From: Fredinandcohnia aciditolerans
GTDB lineage: Bacteria; Bacillota; Bacilli; Bacillales; Bacillaceae_L
Direction of reading: 5' to 3'
NCBI GenBank assembly: GCA_003640645.1
Contig: QGHH01000038.1
Coordinates: 1-39,449, forward strand
Length of the DNA stretch: 39,449 bases
Shown here: positions 31,522-39,449 of the stretch, one piece after another
Layout of the letters: each line of letters starts with the position of its first letter
Numbering within the stretch: the first letter of the stretch is position 1
Position numbers and translations under genes: made by a program
The notes under the pieces: model-generated
The model's database searches: none
The model's input: only the letters and a program-made list of their open reading frames with translations
Told to the model about the DNA's origin: nothing

Positions 31522-32194
31522 GTGCTGCCAACCTCCAATTTTTCACAATTGATTGAAATAATTTGATTCCATCTGCACTACCCAATAATTCCTCAACCGC
31601 TCTTTCTGGGTGAGGCATCATCCCAAGAACATTTCCCCGTTCATTTGTAATACCTGCGATATCCGCAACACTACCATTTGGGTTTGTTCCGTTATATGTG
31701 AACGCGATCTGATTATTCTCTTGTAATCTAGCAAGTGTTTGCTCATCACAATAATAGTTTCCTTCACCATGGGCAATCGGAACTGTGATGACTTCACCCG
31801 CTTCATATTCAGATGTAAACATTGTTTTATTATTATCAACTCGCAACTCTACCGGACGACACATGAATTTTAGTTTTTCATTTCGACGCATCGCACCTGG
31901 CAGAAGCCCTGCTTCTAATAAAATTTGGAAGCCATTGCATACACCCAGGATTGGTTTACCAGCCTTAGCTGCTTTTACTACCTCATCCATGACATTTGAA
32001 AAACGAGCAAGTGCTCCTGTACGTAGGTAATCTCCATAAGAGAAGCCTCCAGGAAGTAAAATACCATCGAATTCTTCTAGGTTTGTTGCAGTATGTGATA
32101 CATACTCCACTTCTTCACCAAGCGCATCTTTTACAGCATGATACATATCAACATCGCAGTTAGAGCCTGGAAACACGATTACGGCAAATTTCAC
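31505..32194 (-). CDS. purQ: Phosphoribosylformylglycinamidine synthase, glutaminase subunit PurQ
   Basis: A class I glutamine amidotransferase of 229 residues that supplies ammonia to PurL. The catalytic triad is visible: Cys86 in GVCNGFQ, and His195 and Glu197 in [10 protein letters not shown]. The oxyanion segment [13 protein letters not shown] is present. It starts at GTG and shares GTGA with the purS stop codon. Confidence 0.97.
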   Translation of the reverse strand: MKFAVIVFPGSNCDVDMYHAVKDALGEEVEYVSHTATNLEEFDGILLPGGFSYGDYLRTGALARFSNVMDEVVKAAKAGKPILGVCNGFQILLEAGLLPGAMRRNEKLKFMCRPVELRVDNNKTMFTSEYEAGEVITVPIAHGEGNYYCDEQTLARLQENNQIAFTYNGTNPNGSVADIAGITNERGNVLGMMPHPERAVEELLGSADGIKLFQSIVKNWRLAAHVVTS

Positions 32195-32448
32195 TGTGTG
32201 ACAACCTCCTCAACCTCATAACGATAATCCTCGATTACCGTATTCGCTAAAAGCTTTTCACAAATTTCCTTAACCGTTTTATCAAGGTCAGCTACTGTTT
32301 CATCAATCATTAATTCCATATATTTTCCGATACGAACATCCGATACTTCTTTATAATTTAATTGGTGCAATGAACCTTTCACAGCACTTCCTTGTGGATC
32401 TAAAACACTTTCACGTAATGTTACATAAACCTTTACTTTGTACATCAT
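32191..32448 (-). CDS. purS: Phosphoribosylformylglycinamidine synthase subunit PurS
   Basis: PurS is the small protein that bridges PurL and PurQ and is needed for ammonia transfer. It has 84-85 residues, beginning (M)[19 protein letters not shown] and ending [15 protein letters not shown], nearly the B. subtilis sequence. Two adjacent ATG codons are possible. The first overlaps the purC TGA as ATGA and has AGGGGG 9 nt upstream. The second matches the B. subtilis start. Confidence 0.96.
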   Translation of the reverse strand: MMYKVKVYVTLRESVLDPQGSAVKGSLHQLNYKEVSDVRIGKYMELMIDETVADLDKTVKEICEKLLANTVIEDYRYEVEEVVTQ

Positions 32449-33167
32449 GCAATTTGTCCCCCTAGTCGATTTAAAATTTCCGTATAAGCGTCTGTTACAT
32501 TTCCGAGGTCTCTACGAAATACGTCTTTATCCAATTTTTCATTTGTTTCAATATCCCAGAAGCGGCATGTATCAGGTGAAATCTCATCAGCTAATAGAAC
32601 CTCTCCGTCTTTTGTGACACCAAATTCAAGTTTAAAATCTATTAATCTGATTTGAAGGTCTAAAAAGAAAGTACGTAATACATCATTGATTTTTAGTGCC
32701 TGTTCTTTAAGTTCTAGGACTTGATTTTTAGTTGCAAGATCTAGAACTTCAATGTGGTCCTCGTTCACAAGTGGATCACCTAGGTCATCATTTTTATAAT
32801 AAAATTCGACAATCGGTTTTACTAAGTCCGTTCCTTCCTCAATCCCAACTCGCTTTGAAAAACCGCCAGCAACTACGTTCCGCACAACAACCTCCAGCGG
32901 TATGATTGATACATGCTTGACGAGTTGTTCATTTTCTGAAAGCTTGCCGATAAAATGTGTTTTGATTCCTGCTGTATGAAGCTTTGAAAAAATCAGGCTT
33001 GTAATTTCGTTATTCAATCGACCCTTGCCAACGATTTGTGCTTTCTTTTCCCCATTAAACGCTGTGGCATCATCCTTGTATTCCACTAAAACGATGGATT
33101 CTTCAGCTGTTTGATAGAGTTTCTTAGCCTTTCCTTCATACAGTAAACGAAGCTTTTTCACGTCCAT
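32445..33167 (-). CDS. purC: SAICAR synthetase
   Basis: PurC joins aspartate to CAIR, giving SAICAR, with ATP. It has 240 residues. Signatures: [47 protein letters not shown], the family motif LIDFKLEFG, and [14 protein letters not shown]. The ATG is preceded by AGGGGGAG. Its stop overlaps the purS start. Confidence 0.97.
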   Translation of the reverse strand: MDVKKLRLLYEGKAKKLYQTAEESIVLVEYKDDATAFNGEKKAQIVGKGRLNNEITSLIFSKLHTAGIKTHFIGKLSENEQLVKHVSIIPLEVVVRNVVAGGFSKRVGIEEGTDLVKPIVEFYYKNDDLGDPLVNEDHIEVLDLATKNQVLELKEQALKINDVLRTFFLDLQIRLIDFKLEFGVTKDGEVLLADEISPDTCRFWDIETNEKLDKDVFRRDLGNVTDAYTEILNRLGGQIA

Positions 33168-33210
33168 CTTGACTCCCCCTAAAAGATTCAGATTAAGCGA
33201 CTTTATATTT

Positions 33211-34503
33211 TTATAAGCCTAAGCGTTCAAAAATCATGTCTACATGCTTAAGGTGGTAATTATAATCAAAGCAATCATCAATTTGTGCTGGTGATAAACG
33301 GCTCGTAATTTTTTCTTCAGCTTCAATTAACCCGCGGAACGGAACTTGTTTTTCCCAAGCTTCCATTGCCTTAGGTTGTACAGTATCGTATGCCTCTTCT
33401 CTTGTTAAACCTGAGTCAATCAATGCTAACAACACACGTTGCGAATAAATCAATCCAAGTGTACGGTCCATATTTCGTTTCATATTCTCTGGGAACACAG
33501 TTAGGTTCTTTACAATATTTCCAAATCGATTAAGCATATAATTCAACGCAATCGTAGCATCTGGTAAAATAATGCGCTCTGCAGAAGAATGTGAAATATC
33601 ACGTTCATGCCAAAGTGGCACATTTTCATAGGCTGTCATCATATACCCACGAATTACACGAGCCAATCCTGTCATATTCTCAGACCCAATTGGGTTTCGT
33701 TTATGTGGCATTGCTGATGAACCTTTTTGACCTTTCGCAAAAAATTCTTCTACTTCTCTTGTTTCACTCTTTTGTAAGCCACGAACCTCAACCGCAAATT
33801 TTTCAATTGAAGTTGCGATAAGTGCTAATGCGGACATATATGCCGCATGACGGTCACGCTGTAACGTCTGTGTCGAAATCGGTGCAGCCGTAATGCCAAG
33901 CTTTTCACACACATACTGCTCAACAAACGGATCGATATTCGCATAAGTTCCAACCGCTCCTGAAATCTTCCCAAACTGAACACCCTCCGCAGCTTGCTTG
34001 AAACGTTCAAGATTACGTTTCATTTCCTCACGCCATAAAGCAAGCTTTAAACCAAATGTAGTTGGTTCGGCATGAACTCCATGCGTACGTCCCATCATAA
34101 CGGTGTATTTATGTTCCTTCGCTTTTTCCGCTAAAATATTGATAAATCGTTCTATGTCTTTTTGTAAAATGTCATTGGCTTGTTTTAACAAATAAGATAG
34201 GGCTGTATCCACAACATCGGTGGATGTTAATCCATAATGAACCCATTTTCTTTCTTCACCTAATGTTTCTGATACGGCACGTGTAAACGCCACAACGTCA
34301 TGTCTTGTTTCCTCTTCGATTTCTTTAATTCGATTCACATCAAAAGATGCATTTTTTCGAATAAGGGCAACATCTTCTTTTGGAATGTCACCCAGCTCAG
34401 CCCAAGCCTCACAAGCTAAAATTTCAACTTCGAGCCAAGCACGGAACCGATTCTCCTCCGTCCAAATAGACCCCATTTCCTCACGTGTATATCGATCAAT
34501 CAT
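33211..34503 (-). CDS. purB: Adenylosuccinate lyase
   Basis: PurB cleaves SAICAR to AICAR and adenylosuccinate to AMP, so it acts in both IMP and AMP synthesis. It has 430 residues, fumarase/aspartase superfamily. His68 (TRHDVVAF) and His141 ([11 protein letters not shown]) are active-site residues, and the superfamily loop [11 protein letters not shown] is at 261-271. The ATG follows AAGGAGG. It lies 12 bp after purK. Confidence 0.98.
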   Translation of the reverse strand: MIDRYTREEMGSIWTEENRFRAWLEVEILACEAWAELGDIPKEDVALIRKNASFDVNRIKEIEEETRHDVVAFTRAVSETLGEERKWVHYGLTSTDVVDTALSYLLKQANDILQKDIERFINILAEKAKEHKYTVMMGRTHGVHAEPTTFGLKLALWREEMKRNLERFKQAAEGVQFGKISGAVGTYANIDPFVEQYVCEKLGITAAPISTQTLQRDRHAAYMSALALIATSIEKFAVEVRGLQKSETREVEEFFAKGQKGSSAMPHKRNPIGSENMTGLARVIRGYMMTAYENVPLWHERDISHSSAERIILPDATIALNYMLNRFGNIVKNLTVFPENMKRNMDRTLGLIYSQRVLLALIDSGLTREEAYDTVQPKAMEAWEKQVPFRGLIEAEEKITSRLSPAQIDDCFDYNYHLKHVDMIFERLGL

Positions 34504-34515
34504 ATAAAATCCTCC

Positions 34516-35661
34516 TTAAATGCGGATAAGTGAATCATTCCAAATTTGTAAGGAATCTGACTTTTTTAAAGCCTCTTCCACTGTTTGTCCTAGGACGGTA
34601 ACATGCCCCATCTTTCTCTTCACTTTTGCTTCTGCTTTGCCATATAAATGAACCTTTACATTTGATAATTGTGATACTTTCTCAAGTAATGGCTGTACAT
34701 GCTCACCAAGAATGTTTGTCATCACAACAGGACGTAACAGAGTTGTTTCTCCAAGCGGCCAATTACATACTGAACGAACATGCTGCTCAAATTGTGAAGT
34801 TTCACATGCATCGATTGAATAGTGACCAGAGTTATGTGGACGTGGTGCCAGTTCATTGATATAGATTTCACCATCCTCAGTCACAAACATTTCAACCGCT
34901 AATGTTCCTACTAATTGAAATTCGGAAGCAAGCTTCATCGCCATTTCTTTTGCCTTAGTTTCTCTTATTTCAGAAATTCTAGCCGGAACAATTGATTGGT
35001 GTAGGATATTCTCAACATGAATGTTTTCTGCTACTGGAAAAGCCTTTACCTCACCTGCTGGATTTCGGGTAACAATGACAGAAACTTCTTTCTGAAATGG
35101 AACCCATGCTTCCAAGATGCAGCCCCCAGAAGCCAGAAGTCTTCCTGCTAATTCTATATCTTCCTTCTGTTTTAATACAAATTGACCTTTTCCGTCATAG
35201 CCGCCACGGCATGTTTTTAACACGGAAGGAAATCCAATTTCCTCGACTGCCTCAGCTAATTGCTCTTGATCCTCCACAAGTCGAAATGGTGCAACTTGCA
35301 AGCCAATCTCCTGAATCGCACTCTTTTCAGTACCACGATCTTGTGTAATTTTTAAAAGGTGGCTCCCTTGTGGTAGATTTGCATTTTCTTCAAGCCAAGT
35401 TAGAGCCTCATAATCTATATTTTCAAATTCATACGTAATGACATCACTGACGCTTGCCAATTCCTTGATAGCCTCTAGGTCATCATAATTAGCCGTAATT
35501 TCAATATCAGCCACCTGCCCACACGGGGAATTTGGCGTTGGATCCAAAACGGCCACAAAAAATCCCATTACTTTAGCCGAAATGGCTATCATTCGCCCAA
35601 GCTGACCACCGCCAATAATTCCAATCGTTTGGCCGGGTAAAATTCGCTTATTCAAGTTCAT
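34516..35661 (-). CDS. purK: N5-carboxyaminoimidazole ribonucleotide synthase
   Basis: PurK uses ATP and bicarbonate to carboxylate AIR to N5-CAIR. It has 381 residues, ATP-grasp fold. Signatures: [46 protein letters not shown], and the ATP-grasp end [20 protein letters not shown]. Two start codons are adjacent, GTG (35664) then ATG (35661). I use the ATG. The ribosome site is weak (GAAAG), and the start overlaps the end of purE, so translation is probably coupled. Confidence 0.96.
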   Translation of the reverse strand: MNLNKRILPGQTIGIIGGGQLGRMIAISAKVMGFFVAVLDPTPNSPCGQVADIEITANYDDLEAIKELASVSDVITYEFENIDYEALTWLEENANLPQGSHLLKITQDRGTEKSAIQEIGLQVAPFRLVEDQEQLAEAVEEIGFPSVLKTCRGGYDGKGQFVLKQKEDIELAGRLLASGGCILEAWVPFQKEVSVIVTRNPAGEVKAFPVAENIHVENILHQSIVPARISEIRETKAKEMAMKLASEFQLVGTLAVEMFVTEDGEIYINELAPRPHNSGHYSIDACETSQFEQHVRSVCNWPLGETTLLRPVVMTNILGEHVQPLLEKVSQLSNVKVHLYGKAEAKVKRKMGHVTVLGQTVEEALKKSDSLQIWNDSLIRI

Positions 35662-36136
35662 CACTACTTTCTAGTACTTGAATTTTTTTGTTTTCTCTTA
35701 TATCAACGAGCTTCTGATCCCACTCTGGATTAGATGTCCCAAGAATTGAAGCTGCTAGTAATCCTGCATTTGTAGCGCCTGCTTTACCAATCGCAACCGT
35801 TGCAACTGGTACTCCACCTGGCATTTGAACAATTGACAACAATGAATCGAGTCCATTTAATGCACGTGATTGAACCGGAACCCCGATTACTGGTAGAGTT
35901 GTTTTTGCCGCAACCATACCCGGTAAATGCGCAGCACCACCAGCTCCCGCAATAATGACCTTAATACCTCGTTCTTTTGCGTTTTCTGCATATTCAAACA
36001 TAAGGTCTGGAGTGCGGTGAGCAGAAACTACCTTTTTTTCATAAGGAATTCCAATATCCTCTAAAACACTGCACGCTTCTTTCATCGTTTCCCAATCTGA
36101 AGTACTTCCCATAATTACACCAACTACTGGATTCAT
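35648..36136 (-). CDS. purE: N5-CAIR mutase (class I PurE)
   Basis: PurE converts N5-CAIR to CAIR. It has 162 residues, full length. Class I features are [10 protein letters not shown] (phosphate-binding), SAHRTPD with catalytic His40, and the core [17 protein letters not shown]. First gene of purEKBCSQLFMNHD. The ATG follows TAGGAGG. It lies about 320 bp downstream of the operon's transcription start, behind a riboswitch and terminator. Confidence 0.98.
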   Translation of the reverse strand: MNPVVGVIMGSTSDWETMKEACSVLEDIGIPYEKKVVSAHRTPDLMFEYAENAKERGIKVIIAGAGGAAHLPGMVAAKTTLPVIGVPVQSRALNGLDSLLSIVQMPGGVPVATVAIGKAGATNAGLLAASILGTSNPEWDQKLVDIRENKKIQVLESSDELE

Positions 36137-36194
36137 ATGATCCTCCTAAATTGTCATAAATCAAATACACCTTGGCGTATTTTTGCCCAGATTG

Positions 36195-36216
36195 TTATTC
36201 GAGTTCGCTCGAATAA
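36195..36216 (-). other. Hairpin in the pur leader downstream of the riboswitch
   Basis: TTATTCGAG pairs perfectly with CTCGAATAA around a 4-nt loop. No T run follows, so it is not an intrinsic terminator. A second, weaker hairpin (AATAC/GTATT) lies at 36163-36182. Both lie between the riboswitch terminator and purE. They might be processing or stability elements. Confidence 0.55.
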
Positions 36217-36280
36217 TATCCTTTAAAAAGCTGTGCCTTCCATTATTTCAATAAAAATATCCGTTAGTATAAGATAAAAG

Positions 36281-36346
36281 TTAAAATAAAAATGCCCAGG
36301 AAAAAGACTGATTTCCAAAAAGGGAAAGCAATCCTACCTGGGCATT
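36281..36346 (-). terminator. Riboswitch-controlled terminator of the pur operon
   Basis: On the minus strand AATGCCCAGG pairs perfectly with CCTGGGCATT across a long internal arm, and TTTTTATTTT follows. It is placed 33 nt after the purine aptamer and before purE, as expected for a transcription-attenuating expression platform. I did not resolve the competing antiterminator by eye. Confidence 0.85.
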
Positions 36347-36378
36347 CTATATCAAGAATAGGTAAAATTATACTTTTC

Positions 36379-36447
36379 CCTCATAGTCCAATAATTTACG
36401 GTTATCGGGTAGAAACTTATGGGCCATATTCCCAAGATTATATGAGG
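36379..36447 (-). promoter_or_regulatory. Purine riboswitch aptamer (guanine/hypoxanthine type)
   Basis: The 69-nt minus-strand sequence has the three-way junction of the purine riboswitch: P1 CCTCATA/TATGAGG, J1/2 TAATC, a P2 arm with loop ATATGGCC, J2/3 TTTCTACC, and a P3 arm with loop AACCGTAAAT. The residue before TATGAGG that pairs with the ligand is C (GGACTATGAGG), which defines guanine/hypoxanthine specificity; adenine riboswitches have U. High guanine is expected to favour the downstream terminator and reduce pur transcription. Confidence 0.93.
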
Positions 36448-36463
36448 TATTTTTTCTAACCTA

Positions 36464-36493
36464 ATCTTATCAACATAGTGGCTCAATTGTCAA
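36464..36493 (-). promoter_or_regulatory. purE: Sigma-A promoter of the pur operon
   Basis: On the minus strand TTGACA (36488-36493) and TAAGAT (36464-36469) are 18 nt apart. A TG upstream of TAAGAT forms an extended -10. The aptamer begins about 10 nt past the predicted transcription start. Confidence 0.8.
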
Positions 36494-36494
36494 T

Positions 36495-36541
36495 TAATAT
36501 CGAACGTTTTACAAAAATTTCATTTTTAATGTTCGTGTTTT
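36495..36541. promoter_or_regulatory. Probable PurR operator (paired PurBoxes)
   Basis: Two inverted boxes, ATATCGAACGTTT (plus strand) and AAACACGAACATT (minus strand), have their GAAC cores 25 bp apart just upstream of the pur -35. This matches the paired PurBox arrangement bound by B. subtilis PurR, whose repression is relieved by PRPP. The spacing is near, but perhaps 2-3 bp longer than, what I remember for B. subtilis. It abuts the yebG stop codon. Confidence 0.7.
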
Positions 36542-36737
36542 ACTGCAATTTCCCTTCAAAAACTATCTTTCTCCCACAAGGTTCGACGACAATCTCCCCA
36601 TTACGCGTCACCTCTTGAAAGACAGGTTCTTCCATTCTCCTAACAGGAAAATACCCTTCTGCCTTCATTCGGTCTAGGCATTGGTCAATCGATTCATTTT
36701 GTTTTACTTCAAATTTTTGCTTTTTTGGTTTACTCAT
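36540..36737 (-). CDS. yebG: NETI motif-containing protein YebG
   Basis: A 65-residue basic/acidic cytoplasmic protein of the NETI-motif family (B. subtilis YebG, next to purE there too). It begins with a Lys-rich segment ([19 protein letters not shown]), followed by [20 protein letters not shown] and a C-terminal [15 protein letters not shown]. Function is unknown. The ATG overlaps the yebE TGA (ATGA). No terminator is visible between yebG and the pur promoter. Confidence 0.88.
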   Translation of the reverse strand: MSKPKKQKFEVKQNESIDQCLDRMKAEGYFPVRRMEEPVFQEVTRNGEIVVEPCGRKIVFEGKLQ

Positions 36738-37276
36738 GTTTCAAGCTTTCCTCTCCTAACAGCCTTCACCCAGAATCCGCCATGAATGGACTTTGGTTCA
36801 TACGTAATCACAAACGCCTTCGGATCCATATCAGTAATGGTTTTATATAATTTCATCTCATATTTGCGGGGAGTTAAAATCGTCATCGACAATCTGTCTC
36901 CCTCTCTACCCTGAGTTTGCCATGTCGTAACTCCGTATCCCTCATCGCGCAGTTTTTTCGGCAAATCCATCTCGTATTCCTTAGTAATTACGTTTACTGT
37001 AATATATCCGAGCGCAAGCTTCTCTTCAATCTTCATCCCAACAATGACACCGATTCCGTAACCTACTGCATATGCCACTAAATTTTGAATTTGATTTAAA
37101 TTATCTAGTACCAAACCAAGACCCACGACATAAATAACAACCTCAACCGTACTAATTAATGCAGCTAAATACCGCTGCCCCTTCAACGTCAAGATCATCC
37201 GAATCGTAAAAAAGGACACATAAACAATATTAATCACTAAAATAATGAGGACCATTACATATGCATTCGATAACAA
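36734..37276 (-). CDS. yebE: UPF0316/DUF2179 membrane protein YebE
   Basis: A 180-residue protein with three transmembrane segments (about 7-25, 37-57 and 65-83), then a cytoplasmic DUF2179 domain ([52 protein letters not shown]). It belongs to the UPF0316 family, and function is unknown. Translation begins at TTG with GGGGGAG 5 nt upstream. It forms a two-gene unit with yebG and is syntenic with B. subtilis. Confidence 0.9.
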   Translation of the reverse strand: MLSNAYVMVLIILVINIVYVSFFTIRMILTLKGQRYLAALISTVEVVIYVVGLGLVLDNLNQIQNLVAYAVGYGIGVIVGMKIEEKLALGYITVNVITKEYEMDLPKKLRDEGYGVTTWQTQGREGDRLSMTILTPRKYEMKLYKTITDMDPKAFVITYEPKSIHGGFWVKAVRRGKLET

Positions 37277-37465
37277 ATTTACTCCCCCTTAGGAACCTTT
37301 CCTTCTCTTAGCTTACCAAAGTATTCATTTTACTAAACATTTTCCCTAAAGAATACTACCCCAAACATATTTTTCCATGATTTTTCCTAGTAGGCACATA
37401 CCTAATTGAAATCTCATATACTACTTTAGTTGAATTATGTATTTTTGAGGAGGGAACAACAGCCC

Positions 37466-37900
37466 ATGAAAATGGACCAATTTAAAAATATGAATAATTG
37501 GAGAAAACAATGGGACCATTTTTTTGGTGATGAATTTTGGAATGAATTTACCCCATTTTTCGATAACGCTCATTCTCAACTAAACCTTTACCAAGGAGAA
37601 AATGAGCTACTGGTCGTCCTTAGCCTACCAGGCTTAACAAAAGTTGAGGATGTCGACATTTATGTAAACCATCAAACACTCGAAGTACAAGGAAAAATCA
37701 ATTTGAACTTTAAAGGCTTTGATATCATTCAAGAAGGTATTTTCCAAGGAAGCTTTCAACGAGAAATACAACTCCCCTACACGGTAAAAGAAGATCGTAT
37801 TAAAGCAAGCTATAAAAGAGGTCTCCTACTCGTCCACCTTCACAAGCTAATTCCCGATGACTCCCGTAAAAAAATAGAGGTAGTAGATCGAGACAAATAA
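37466..37900 (+). CDS. Hsp20/alpha-crystallin family protein
   Basis: A 144-residue small heat-shock-type protein. The N-terminal arm is aromatic-rich (NNWRKQWDHFFGDEFWNEFT), followed by an alpha-crystallin domain from about residue 40 (ENELLVVLSLPGLTKVEDVD, LEVQGKINL, GSFQREIQLPYTVKEDRIKA, YKRGLLLVHLHK) with the typical G-x-L near the end. The C-terminal extension lacks an obvious I-x-I motif. It is likely a holdase chaperone; in bacilli some relatives are spore-coat proteins. The ATG at 37466 (after GAGGAGGG) is preferred over the open extension to 37430. Confidence 0.85.
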   Translation: MKMDQFKNMNNWRKQWDHFFGDEFWNEFTPFFDNAHSQLNLYQGENELLVVLSLPGLTKVEDVDIYVNHQTLEVQGKINLNFKGFDIIQEGIFQGSFQREIQLPYTVKEDRIKASYKRGLLLVHLHKLIPDDSRKKIEVVDRDK

Positions 37901-37907
37901 GCAGGAA

Positions 37908-37933
37908 AATCCCTCACAATTTTGTGGGGGATT
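37908..37933. terminator. Bidirectional terminator after the Hsp20 gene
   Basis: AAATCCCTCACA pairs with TGTGGGGGATT (one mismatch) around a short loop, between two convergent genes. T-rich sequence follows on the plus strand. Confidence 0.7.
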
Positions 37934-37936
37934 CGA

Positions 37937-38242
37937 TTATTTTGGGCGATTTAGTTGATTCACATAAATAATTAGGAGGATTGTTCCAACAAGAGTAATT
38001 GCTCCGAAAAGAAGTCCTACCCATTCACTTATAAATTCTAAACCAAATGGAAGCAACATGGTAAGAACACCGATAATTATTGTAAACACACCTACTGCTT
38101 TTGCTAACTTCTCCTTATCTCCTTTAAACGTTTCTTCATTATATCCGGCTATTAAAGAAAGATTCTTCTTCTTCCATGTCAAATACCCCATAAAGATACA
38201 TAAAAGCCCGACAATAAAACAGATGATGAATCCAGCAAGCAT
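37937..38242 (-). CDS. DUF3784 small membrane protein
   Basis: A 101-residue protein with three predicted transmembrane segments (about 2-20, 48-66, 73-94). The loop after the first segment, WKKKNLSLIAGYNEETFKGD, is the hallmark of DUF3784. Function is unknown. The ATG lies 7 nt after AGAGGAGG. It is alone on the minus strand between the Hsp20 gene and the third tandem array. Confidence 0.82.
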   Translation of the reverse strand: MLAGFIICFIVGLLCIFMGYLTWKKKNLSLIAGYNEETFKGDKEKLAKAVGVFTIIIGVLTMLLPFGLEFISEWVGLLFGAITLVGTILLIIYVNQLNRPK

Positions 38243-38429
38243 TTGAGGTCCTCCTCTGTTATTTTTTGTATATGTTTATTTATACGGATTTATGGGGTAG
38301 AAGGTTTCAGGATTATTTTTTTGGGCAGTTGGTATGGGATATTGAAGTAGGTTGGTGAGAAAGGGCGGAGTTGGTTAGGCTAATTTGGGGGATGAATGGT
38401 TTTTTGGCATAAGGATTGATATCTTTAAC

Positions 38430-38708
38430 TATATGCGGTTGGGATTTCTTGATTTTTTCTAATTGTGGTCCTTCTTATGAAGCTAAGTGGTTTGGGGTTT
38501 CCTGATTTTGTCCAGTTGCGGGCCACTTTTCGATGCTTTCTGGTTCGGATTATCCTAATATCATCCAATTGTGAGCTTCTTTACGAGGCTTGCTGGTTCG
38601 GAGTATCCTAATATCATCCAATTGTGAGCTTCTTTATGAGACTTACTGGTTCGGGGTTCACTAATTTTATCCAGTTGTAGAACTCTTTCCGAGGCTTACT
38701 GATTTACA
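38430..38708. repeat. Tandem array, 53-bp unit, about five degenerate copies
   Basis: TCCAATTGTG or a variant (TCTAATTGTG, TCCAGTTGCG, TCCAGTTGTA) begins at 38458, 38511, 38564, 38617 and 38670, always 53 bp apart, with a partial copy before the first. The copies at 38564 and 38617 are the best conserved, and the outer ones decay. Each also carries a TGGTTCGGA-like block. The array lies in the 600-bp gap between the DUF3784 gene and the 5S-related units. The rest of the gap (38243-38430 and 38709-38839) shows nothing I can identify. Confidence 0.9.
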
Positions 38709-38847
38709 TATATAAAATGCTTTTCAGTTCAATTTGATTTCACTTTATTCAATTTGCAGCTCTTCCCATGTTTGTCTATCATGTTTCTCTTTTTATAAAA
38801 CATTTGAGAAAAAACGTTCGTTACATTATTCTTTCAAACAAAAAAAA

Positions 38848-38868
38848 GACCAACCATAACGGTTGATC
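38848..38868 (-). terminator. Terminator after 5S fragment, copy 1
   Basis: On the minus strand GATCAACC pairs with GGTTGGTC (one mismatch) and is followed by eight T residues. It stands 9 bp past the 3' end of the 5S fragment, where an rRNA operon terminator would be. Confidence 0.85.
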
Positions 38869-38877
38869 TTTTAGTTG

Positions 38878-38951
38878 CCTAGCGACGTCCTACTCTCACA
38901 GGGGCAATGCCCCAACTACCATCGGCGCAAGAGCTTAACTTCCGTGTTCGG
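38878..38951 (-). rRNA. 5S rRNA 3' fragment, copy 1 (5' part missing)
   Basis: The minus strand reads CCGAACACGGAAGTTAAGCT, then GCCGATGGTAGTTGGGGC and CTGTGAGAGTAGGACGTCGC, the 3' two-thirds of a Bacillus 5S rRNA (about 74 of 116 nt). Upstream of CCGAACACGG the usual sequence is replaced by unrelated DNA with a CTGCCG/CGGCAG hairpin (38959-38975), so helix I cannot form. The loop after GCTCTT is 2 nt shorter than in B. subtilis. It is either a pseudogene or a mis-assembly. Confidence 0.75.
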
Positions 38952-39149
38952 TGGTCGGCTGCCGATGAGCGGCAGATTTCTGCGTCAGCTGCGCTCACTC
39001 CAATCCTCATGTACATAGTACATTCCGGTTGTCGCTCCCTTGCTTCCTTGAACTCTTTGCTCCTCGAAACCCGACCTATTCTATTTTTTATTCTTATTCC
39101 CGTCAAAAGCGTCTTTAACAACATAAAACCTTTCGGTTTTGAAAAAAAA

Positions 39150-39170
39150 GACCAACCATAACGGTTGATC
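39150..39170 (-). terminator. Terminator after 5S fragment, copy 2
   Basis: Same hairpin as copy 1, 302 bp further on: GATCAACC with GGTTGGTC, followed by a T run on the minus strand. Confidence 0.85.
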
Positions 39171-39179
39171 TTTTAATTG

Positions 39180-39253
39180 CCTAGCGACGTCCTACTCTCA
39201 CAGGGGCAATGCCCCAACTACCATCGGCGCAAGAGCTTAACTTCCGTGTTCGG
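39180..39253 (-). rRNA. 5S rRNA 3' fragment, copy 2 (5' part missing)
   Basis: Identical to copy 1 over the 5S-like segment, and truncated at the same base. The sequence upstream of the truncation is also identical to copy 1, so the break is a property of the 302-bp unit and did not arise separately in each copy. Confidence 0.75.
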
Positions 39254-39449
39254 TGGTCGGCTGCCGATGAGCGGCAGATTTCTGCGTCAGCTGCGCTCAC
39301 TCCAATCCTCATGTACATAGTACATTCCGGTTGTCGCTCCCTTGCTTCCTTGAACTCTTTGCTCCTCGAAACCCGACCTATTCTATTTTTTATTCTTATT
39401 CCCGTCAAAAGCGTCTTTAACAACATAAAACCTTTCGGTTTTGAAAAAA

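Larger units (their letters stand above)
38840..39449. repeat. 302-bp tandem duplication carrying 5S rRNA fragments
   Basis: Positions 38840-39141 and 39142-39443 are two copies of one 302-bp unit, differing at only one base that I can see (G at 38874, A at 39176). A third copy may start at 39444. Read on the minus strand, a unit contains a hairpin AAAACCGAAAGGTTTT, about 170 bp of non-5S sequence, the 3' part of a 5S rRNA, and a terminator. The window ends inside the repeat, which fits a contig break at ribosomal RNA repeats. Confidence 0.9.

Noticed and set aside
38879-39426. Two identical 81-residue minus-strand open frames
   Set aside because: They run through the 5S rRNA fragment and its flank. 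The codons coincide with 5S sequence, and the two copies are just the 302-bp duplication.

Overview
The window is chromosomal DNA of a low-GC, Gram-positive, spore-former-type bacterium of the family Bacillaceae. Nearly every protein reads as a close relative of a Bacillus subtilis protein. The order gatBAC, proline symporter, camS (yerH), ligA, pcrA, pcrB, yerC, yerB, yerA, purDHNMFLQSCBKE, yebG, yebE is the conserved B. subtilis neighbourhood seen from the opposite strand. I cannot name the species from this sequence.

Layout. 1-3.8 kb: the gatCAB amidotransferase operon (minus strand), with a divergent thioredoxin-like gene. 3.8-12.3 kb: a more variable stretch with a GNAT acetyltransferase, a fragment that looks like a gene remnant, a 1-kb tandem-repeat array, a Na+/proline symporter preceded by an overlooked 36-residue membrane protein gene, a cysteine-free HesB-like protein, 1-pyrroline-5-carboxylate dehydrogenase, a hypothetical protein, an acyl-CoA thioesterase, a palindromic intergenic element and a LysR regulator. 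12.3-22.8 kb: the camS-ligA-pcrA-pcrB and yerC-yerB-yerA clusters, split by a second tandem array. 23.2-36.1 kb: the complete 12-gene purine operon purEKBCSQLFMNHD, making IMP from PRPP, with purB also serving AMP synthesis. It has a sigma-A promoter, a probable PurR operator, a guanine-type purine riboswitch and a riboswitch-associated terminator. 36.5-38.2 kb: yebE-yebG, an Hsp20 protein and a small membrane protein. 38.4 kb to the end: a third tandem array, then two 302-bp tandem units, each carrying the 3' part of a 5S rRNA and a terminator.

Genes that work together: the symporter and RocA form a proline/P5C use module; ligase, helicase and PcrB form a conserved DNA-maintenance/lipid cluster; the pur genes form one tightly packed, translationally coupled operon with several 4-nt stop/start overlaps.

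The most unusual content is three intergenic tandem arrays with base periods of 52 (paired into 104), 52 and 53 bp. Each lies between a terminator and the next co-directional minus-strand gene. No phage, integron, CRISPR or defence system is visible, and I found no tRNA gene.
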